From assembly GCA_035578905.1 (NCBI GenBank), contig JAQJVL010000148.1, positions 186,001-250,000 on the forward strand: a stretch of DNA of 64,000 nucleotides. The letters run 5' to 3'. How positions within the stretch are numbered: the stretch's first letter is position 1; every line of letters begins with the position of its first letter. The position numbers and the translations under genes were made by a program. Positions 57,300 to 64,000 of this stretch are shown one piece after another. The stretch comes from Stictocephala bisonia (lineage: Eukaryota; Arthropoda; Insecta; Hemiptera; Membracidae). Below the pieces are notes generated by a model. The model saw only the letters and a program-made list of their open reading frames with translations, searched no databases and had not been told where the DNA came from.

Positions 57300-57740
57300 A
57301 GTTATTTTTACTTTCTCCCAAATGCATTAGCTTAGAGAAAGTATTGTGATCGTCCAAAAAGATTTGTACAAGTTGGCCTAAAAATCCATTACCTCAACCT
57401 AAAAAGTGGTTTTTTCGAAAAAAAAACATTTTTTTACGTCTGTCCGTATGTGTGTCTGTCTGTGTGTATGTGCAGTTTACTGGATACCAAACGAATGGAT
57501 ACATTTTTATGAAATTTGGTATGTATGTGTATTTAAACAGATTAAATTTTTTTAATTTTTTGGAATTTTAGTTTTTTATTTGTATGGCCAAAAAACATAC
57601 AAAAAATGGAATTTTCTCAAAAAAACTCTAACAATTTTGATTATATTATCAGGAAAGATGTGAATTACAATTTGACTAGTTTTTGAGTTATAAAATTTAT
57701 GGTACGGGCAATAATATTTAAAATTGCATTTATTTCTAGC
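57300..57740 (+). repeat. Probable dispersed repeat fragment
   Basis: Contains TTTTTTACGTCTGTCCGTAT, GTGTGTCTGTCTGTGTG and TTTTTATGAAATTTGGTATG, a word order I recall from abundant insect repeats. CAGGAAAGATGTGAATTACA and CAGTAAAGGTGCAAATTACA inside it form a ~120-bp internal direct repeat. Confidence 0.45.
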
Positions 57741-59180
57741 TTTGTTGAAACCATTTTTATTATATTTTCAGTAAAGGTGCAAATTACAATGAATTACTTA
57801 CCACCCCACTAAGTTGGGGCTGGAGGCCGAAGGCCGGAAGCAACAATTCAAGTTGTTGAAGGTTGTTACATAAGATCTGGCTGTGTGATTAATTGAACAG
57901 CTGTTTTTGATATTTTTTCCCATGCTATTATTTAAATAAAGTATGTGTTTCGTTTCTACATTCTTTAGAAATGTAAATAATTGCACATCTATTTTTATTT
58001 AGGTGTGTTTTTACATCCTTTAATTTTCATTTGTTAAACAATCTTATATGACAAAGGCAAAGGAAGAAAATTTGTGCCAGTTACCTGGTACAATGATTTG
58101 TTTTATGTGAGTTGATATACTTACAGAAAGTAAACTTTTTAAGTAATTCAGTTACATTATTCCAAGTAAAAATATTCTCTTAAAAAAGTCCAGATCAAGT
58201 TTATATATATTAGTAAAGTTGTGATACATTGGAGTCCTGATGGATGTTTAAATTGTTAATAACAAAGATCGCGTAAGGTTAGATTTGTCTATAATTAGTA
58301 AATAAATGAGTCCTACTTTATATTTGTAGTTCACGTTTAAATTATATAAATTTGCGAAATCCCATCCTTTAATTGGTTAAATATGCATTTTACTGTTACA
58401 GAAATTAAACTTGTTTTCATTTGGGGATGCCATTATAAAGCCTGGGTTGGGACCTCACCACCTGGCCATAATTAAAAGCCAGATGTTCTGTCTTGTCTAA
58501 TCCTTCATTACCCCTGGAATTTAAAAAGAAAAGAAGCATTAGAGTGAAGAAATATATTCTAATATTTCTGTGATTAGTACCTTAAATTTAAAGTTTTTAG
58601 TAATTTTTTTACTGTACAAATTGATCGGTATTAATATATATATATATTAATTTATTTTATATATTATATCACCAATTTATTCTTGAATATGTGACTTAAC
58701 AATTTAAAAGAAAATCTGCGTATAACATACCGATACTATTTGAATTAGATAACAAAAACAAATTCTGTAAAAACATTTGATGTGAGTAGAATCCATCCAA
58801 CTTTGAAATCAAGTAAAATTTCAGAATTAACAAAACTAACTTTGCTTAGACAGATTTTAGATGAAATGATTGTATACCAATCTATTAAAGTCAAAATTAA
58901 ATATAAATGATTTTATTTAAAAAAAAATATATAATTTACAACATATAGGTGTTTTCTTGTGATAACATATATGGGATTATATAAGAGGAATTATAGTAAA
59001 TAAAATAAGTTCATAAATATTTTACTACTATCATGCTATTTTATAAATCAACCAATATTATATTACAATAATAAAGTTATTAAATACCAAATAAACACTA
59101 AGTGTAAAAAAAATACGAATCTATAAAAAGATGTTTGTAGCAATCTAATATGAAGTATTATTTTTAAGTGTCCAGCTATT
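57741..59180. other. AT-rich stretch without recognised features
   Basis: Includes a small palindromic patch at 57800-57845 (CCCCACTAAGTTGGGG, GGCCGAAGGCC). No gene supported. Confidence 0.45.
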
Positions 59181-59184
59181 ATTC

Positions 59185-59396
59185 TATTGCTGAAAATCAG
59201 ACCAAAACTGCGTGGTTCGGAATCTACGTAAAGCTGTAGCTCCCTTGGTGGCTCTACCTTTTGGGCCATTACTAAATGGCTTTTTTAAAGAGACGTTCAA
59301 CCTTATTAACAATGACTACACTCGTTCATCTACACTCATCACACTCATTTGTACCTCATATTCGCCCACATTTTTACGATTGGCGTCTTAATGGTA
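59185..59396 (+). repeat. Family D distal half
   Basis: From GCTGAAAATCAGACCAAAAC through TGCGTGGTTCGGAATC to TACGATTGGCGTCTTAATG. The head half is absent. Confidence 0.72.
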
Positions 59397-60057
59397 AATA
59401 ATTAATATGTATTAATACAATAATAAATAATTAATAATGAACCTATATAATAATCAGATTTATACAAATATAATATTCCGATAAAAAATAAATTATAGTG
59501 ATGTGATTTAATGATATGTAACTAAATAATCTATGGTTTTTAATTACAGCCCAATTAATGACAGAAGTTATAATCTGCTGATTTGGAGGTGGAAGTAGTT
59601 TGCAAGGGGAAGCTACTGAGTCGACAGGAAGTTAGTTCACTTGGGGTGAATTTCGCATTCGCCTGCATCTGGCGTCATCTATTCACACTTCTGCATTGCA
59701 CTCTGACAAGCCATTAAGTTAGTCAACAAATATACGGCTCTGTTTATGACGATTATGACGAATGTCTCCCTTAAGTCTGGTCTATCCAAAATTAAATTTC
59801 AAAGTTTCGTATATAAAAAAAGTGTTTTCTTACAAGTAATAAATATGTTTAGGTAAAATATTAAAAATCATACTTTATGGAGATATAAAGGGTGTTCATC
59901 CCGCCAGTCAGTTTATCATTCTAAGGAATTTAGTTCTAGATTTTATCGCAACTGCCACTAAGAGTAGTAAAGATCCTGACTCACTAACGAACAAGCAATG
60001 TATTCCCCCTCTCTCCTCACTCCTTAAAGGCCCCGCCTGCCCGTCCAGCAAATTCGA
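59397..60057. other. Unrecognised noncoding stretch
   Basis: The segment at 59575-59720 is GC-richer and follows an acceptor-like TTTTTAATTACAG, but no open frame or donor pair makes an exon. Nothing supported. Confidence 0.4.
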
Positions 60058-60569
60058 CAGAAGGACATAACTTTGTTTTTGAAATTTGTTAATGATGGAG
60101 TATCAGATGAGGGAGACAAAGGTAGTTGGACATTTGCCATCATTACGTGAAAATTAACAATCACGACGTTTCGATTTGGTAAAACCCAAACCTTTTTTAA
60201 GTGCTAAAAACTAAATTACATCTACACAAACATGTTATAAAACTACGTTCTTAAACTAATAAACTTATCTACTTTAATGATTATCTACATTTTAACCTAG
60301 ATCCTAGAATGGGGTACAACAAAATGAACTTTAGTAGAAGTTCTGCCCCATTCTAGGATCTAGGTTAAAATGTAGATAATTATTAAAGTAGATAAGTTTA
60401 TTAGTTTAAGAACGTAGTTTTATAACATGTTTGTGTAGATATAATTTAGTTTTTAGCACTTAAAAAAGGTTTGGGTTTTACCAAATCGAAACGTCGTGAT
60501 TGTTAATTTTCACGTAATGATGGCAAATGTCCAACTACCTTTGTCTCCCTCATCAGAAGGACATAACTT
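60058..60569. mobile_element. 480-bp hairpin insertion with 16-bp target duplication
   Basis: CAGAAGGACATAACTT occurs at 60058-60073 and 60554-60569. Inside, 60106-60314 and 60346-60554 are inverted arms of 209 bases with very few mismatches (outer GATGAGGGAGACAAAGGTAG, inner CTAGATCCTAGAATGGGG), separated by a 31-base loop. A 32-base unpaired stretch lies on the left. No ORF. CGAAACGTCGTGATTG in each arm resembles the GAAACGTC of the 54.9-kb hairpin. Near-identity of the arms suggests a recent insertion. Confidence 0.88.
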
Positions 60570-61239
60570 CCACATTTATAGTAAACTCTAGCAATGATTT
60601 ATAAATATATTATTAATTTACTTTTTTAGTCAAAGATGTTGGTTAGTACCTTTTATCCATTATATTCTCAAAATGTTAATAAAATATATCACATGGTTTG
60701 TTAATGAGTTATGCACTAAAAAGAATGTTTTAGAATGTTTCCCGTAACACATTTATTTCATACATGCACACTAACAATTTTATTATTTTTTTTAATCCAA
60801 AAATATTTTTCAATCGAATACCCTTAAGGTCCTTTTTAATTACATAACTCAATAGGAAGCCATGTGATAAGTTTTATTACAATTTTAAGAATATGGTGGG
60901 AAGCAACTGGCCAAAGGAAAAGGATCGTGGTGGTGTAGCAAACTACCAACTTTTAATGTTTCAAACAGCTTTAAGAGTTACCGTCACGTAAGCTTTATTT
61001 CCATTTATCTAAAGCTCCCTGACTATATATGAGCTAGATAGGCAATTCAAATCGGCGTCAATGGATTGTTTTATTTCACATACATTTATAAAACTGGATA
61101 TAACTGGACATTTGTATATTAATAAAGGAATAGCTGTTTTACTTAACTAATGAATGTTTTTTTTACAAAGTTTGTAATCGTTTTGAAGAAAAAAATTGAA
61201 GTCGAAGTTGAAAAAAAATTATTGAAAGTCTACAATAAT
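60570..61239. other. AT-rich stretch without recognised features
   Basis: Nothing supported in about 670 bases. Confidence 0.45.
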
Positions 61240-61880
61240 CATCTATTGAGGTTTCTGTTTTCACGGATCTTCCTACACAGCCTCCTCCAGTTTTTTCTAT
61301 TCCTCCATGGTTCCCTCCTTCACTTGTCTTTCCTGCATTCTTCATCTCACCTCACCCTTCCATACCCTTCTATACCTTCCCTCTCGATCTACTTCATCAT
61401 CTTCCTGTTACTCCAGGGATGTTCTCGTCAATCTATTATTTCCCATCTTTAAACATTTCCCATCCACTGTATCCTTATTTCCATTTTCTCTTGTATCGTT
61501 ATCACTTTCAACTTTTTGTCTTCGTTCCTTAATCCATTTCTTCCGTTAATTTTCTCTATTCCTCTTAAAATCCCATTTCTGCTGCCTTAATATGCTTAAA
61601 CCCCCCTTTATCCAAATCGTTTGCGTTCAATATAAACTGGATACATCTTGTACAAAATATCTTCGTTTCCTTCTCAATATTCCAATACCATAATATTTTC
61701 TTCGCCAGATACGTACTATCCACACTTTACTATTATTTCTCAATTACTCTCCATGGTTCCTATCTTATCTCGTATTGTGATCTTGTTTGTTATTTTATTT
61801 CTAGATAACAAAATTTATCTACATGTTCCAGAACATTCCCTTCTTTATATTACATTTTTGCATATTCATATTTAACCAAT
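61240..61880 (+). other. Pyrimidine-rich tract
   Basis: The plus strand is dominated by C and T for about 400 bases (CCTCCTCCAG, TCCCTCCTTCACTTGTC, CCTTCCCTCTCG). Overlapping ORFs here have Ser/Phe/Leu-rich products expected from composition alone. Confidence 0.5.
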
Positions 61881-63390
61881 ACTACTTTTTTTAATTGATG
61901 TATCTTAATAATATATTAATTTTTATAAAACATTAATATTTTTTAATCAAATATTAGTAATGCTTTGAAACCTACCTCTATTTGTTGGATTTTCTCTAAT
62001 ATCAGCTACAACATTTATTATTTTTATAGTTTATGCTATCGTGTCATTTCATGTGATAATTGTCAATTTAAATTGCTATGTGCGAAGCAAAACTATTCAA
62101 TTATCAAGTATTATATGCCGGAAGAACAAAATAAGTCGATCCAAACTTAGACATTTTGGTATCTCTCAGACATGACAACTCTCAGATGTGTCTCTGAGCT
62201 AAGTAACGGGACTTGCAGATTAGGCATTGTGGACCCCAAGTTCTGTTAATTGAATTTAGTTAACACGACAAACAGATATTTGCAGTAGATGGAGTTAGCT
62301 AAGACAATAAGTTGAACATTTATATGCAAATGAGATTTATTTTAAAGTTAATTACTGAATATTTTCATTTACCTTATTTCCTTGCTTACAGGTACAAAAA
62401 AGGTACATTCGCCCAAGATTTCAGATAGCCAAATAGCACATTTAGTCAATGTAAAGTTAGAGAAACAAAATGGTCGACTTGTCATTTGGCCCAGTACAGA
62501 CCTCGGGCTTTTGAAATCTGCAACGCGACACAACAAGAAAGTCAGGCAGCCCAGTGACCAAACAGCCGAGTAGTTACAGCCCTTTCTGAAAACATTGCGC
62601 AGGTGCAGTTCAATATTTTAATCTCGTTGTATTTTTATTAGGTAGCTAACTCGAGTCCAATAATTTTAAATGAACTTTTACTTTTATTTATCATTTGATG
62701 AAAACTAGGTAGCAATTCATATTAATAGCAAATGTATTTTTAATCAGTTTGCCCATGTTTACTATAACATACAATACTTTTCGGGTGGATCCCCAAAGAT
62801 TCCCTCTCACGATCCTCGCAGCCAGTTTCAAACAGCCCAGTGCTCCCCCCCCCCTCGGCTGAATGACAACTCGGCTAACTGTCCTTCTTTTTATATTCCG
62901 AATTATAGCTGTACTCGGCTGTTTGAAATCTCTGGTAAAAAGACGGCCACCCCAAAAGTCCTTTACAATAAGGGAAAATACTGATACAGAGTATCTAGTG
63001 TGTGATATTCTTCAAAACTAATAACAAACGGGCGTTATTGCAGTGGTTTTACCATGCATATGACCAGGTAAACAATAAAAAAAGTAAACACGCAAAATAG
63101 TTAAAAGATTTTAAAAAATTAAGATTTTTTTTAAAGCACACTGCTAACTTACTTAAAATAATTATTAATTTCTATTATTTAAAATAATGAGTATACTTGT
63201 TTCATAAAAAACGCTCCATCTACAACTGTGTTAATTTGTATAGTAAATTATGTAAACTCCTACAAGCTAGACTTGTGAAGATGTTTGAAATATATTGGTA
63301 TTGGTTTTGTTAGAAAAAACAGAAATATTTAGTAGTTAACTATTTAGAAAATCTAATAAATAATATAATGGATAAAATAATGATCTAATT
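61881..63390. other. Mostly unrecognised
   Basis: A 63-codon ORF at 62382-62573 follows an acceptor-like CCTTGCTTACAG, but its product (KVHSPKISDSQIAHLVNVKL) is not recognised. Its end (CAGCCCAGTGACCAAACAGC) echoes 62820-62860 (AACAGCCCAGTGCTCC). Those echoes suggest a local repeat and not a gene. Confidence 0.35.
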
Positions 63391-63393
63391 TGG

Positions 63394-63615
63394 GCGAGCC
63401 GGTGGCCGAGAGGTCTAAGGCGTCAGTACGAATAAGCTTGAGTTAGAGATAGCGCTGGTTCGAATCCGGCCCAGACTGGAAGATTTATCAGTACCTTCTG
63501 CTGTACTGGTTCGCCGCCCCCTTACTCTGTCCGAATAAGTTCCTCGCACAGATCAGTAGTCTATGGAGAATGGGCAGAGTAAGGTTAAAAAGGAGATCGG
63601 CCTCTCCTTAAAAAA
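63394..63615 (+). mobile_element. tRNA-derived SINE, well preserved
   Basis: The head carries TGGCCGAGAGGTCTAAGGCG, a class II tRNA (Leu/Ser-like) D-arm and A-box, and GGTTCGAATCC (63457-63467), an exact B-box whose T-stem (GCTGG/CCGGC) still pairs. A tRNA-unrelated body follows, ending GAGATCGGCCTCTCC and an A-rich tail. The older copy at 5655 has the same block order. It ends where the minus-strand LINE's 3' end begins. Confidence 0.8.
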
Positions 63616-63617
63616 TA

Positions 63618-64000
63618 ATATCAAATCAAAATATCTTTATTTGTATCAGTACAGAGTTGTACATTAAATAGCGTCACTACATTTATTGTATAAACTAAAT
63701 TAACTTATTACCAAGAACTAAAATATTCGTCCAAAGAATATAAAGATTTAGAAATAAGGTATGATTTAACCAGGGATTTAAAATTTACAGAGTCAAATTT
63801 ATTTTTAATACTATAAGGTAGAGCATTTATAAACTTCGCACCCATTACGGAAGTTTTCTTTTTAAATAACTCTAGCCTGTGGTTGGGTACAACTATCGCC
63901 ATTTTACCCCTTGTATTGTAAAAGTGTATGTCAGAGTGAGTTTCAACTTCACTGAAGTGGTCTCTAACATACATTATACAACTTAAAATATATAGGCCAA
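63618..64000 (-). pseudogene. LINE polymerase C-terminus and 3' UTR, cut by window edge
   Basis: The minus-strand frame enters from the edge (LYILSCIMYVRDHFSEVETH), continues HFYNTRGKMAIVVPNHRLEL, VMGAKFINALPYSIKNKFDS, VNFKSLVKSYLISKSLYSLD and EYFSSW, stopping at 63708. This is the terminal segment of a CR1/jockey-type polymerase (TR..........P.HRLE.....G.K..N.LP...K..FK...K.YL). The short 3' UTR ends with AATAAAGATATTTTGATTTG near 63618. No break is visible in the part shown; the rest lies beyond the window. Confidence 0.78.

Noticed and set aside
60058..60569. Hammerhead ribozyme in the 60-kb hairpin
   Set aside because: CGAAACGTC is present, but no CUGANGA box lies upstream on the same strand at a suitable distance. 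GATGAGG occurs only on the opposite strand relative to it.
62382..62573. 63-codon ORF after an acceptor-like site
   Set aside because: No recognisable domain and no donor. The sequence shares words with a nearby segment, suggesting a repeat.
63394..63480. Functional tRNA-Leu/Ser gene
   Set aside because: The D-arm, A-box, B-box and T-stem are good, but no acceptor stem can be paired and a SINE body follows.

Overview
The window looks like AT-rich nuclear DNA from an arthropod, probably an insect. The reasons are the eukaryotic splice signals, the dense and diverse retroelements (non-LTR LINEs, a Penelope-like element, tRNA-derived SINEs), the Harbinger and pogo DNA-transposon relics, and long stretches of degenerate TTAGG/GTTAGGTTAG sequence typical of insect genomes. 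A hemipteran source is possible, but that is a guess. There is no bacterial-style gene organisation; most open reading frames are chance ORFs or lie inside tandem repeats.

Only one host gene is supported. It is on the minus strand between about 29.1 and 26.9 kb: an ATG-containing first exon (28820-29072) and a second exon (26882-27133) with a strong acceptor and donor and matching phase-1 boundaries. Together they encode an unidentified protein with a roughly 143-residue hydrophilic N-terminus followed by one membrane segment. The rest of the gene should lie leftward but was not found. The 5' half of exon 2, with its splice acceptor, is repeated twice more in tandem just upstream.

From 0 to 6 kb the window holds copies of a dispersed family (called D here), a tRNA-like SINE head, a degenerate ~34-bp minisatellite and a 3-kb-spaced inverted repeat. 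From 6 to 17.9 kb it is mostly featureless AT-rich DNA with a LINE relic, a Harbinger deletion derivative, TTAGG-like sequence and a MITE. From 18.0 to 23.6 kb a 40-bp minisatellite is split by a 5'-truncated, frameshifted RNase H-bearing LINE with a 12-bp target duplication. From 24.9 to 26.0 kb is a large TTAGG-like tract. From 30 to 38 kb D copies are mixed with a ~2-kb composite repeat (called Q) that contains its own 40-bp minisatellite; a second Q copy lies inverted at 43.4-44.9 kb. Between the two Q copies are a near-perfect 20-bp satellite (94 units, 38.67-40.55 kb) and a Penelope-like element (reverse transcriptase plus GIY-YIG) enclosed by inverted copies of its 3' end (40.8-42.8 kb). 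From 44.9 to 47.2 kb are two LINE relics in opposite orientation; 48.4-49.6 kb is a ~41-bp minisatellite; 50.75-51.76 kb is a pogo/Tigger relic with a 32-bp satellite near one end. The right end has an (AT)n tract, LINE 3' ends, a MITE, hairpin insertions, a SINE and an edge-truncated LINE.

The most unusual theme is a set of long-hairpin insertions. Three of them (37.1, 54.9 and 60.1 kb) carry 12-16 bp direct flanking repeats, and a fourth (43.1 kb) has no clear duplication. The 54.9-kb one contains a hammerhead-ribozyme-like core, and the Penelope-like element has the same architecture: an inverted copy of its 3' end plus a hammerhead-like motif. They may be related snap-back products of target-primed insertion.
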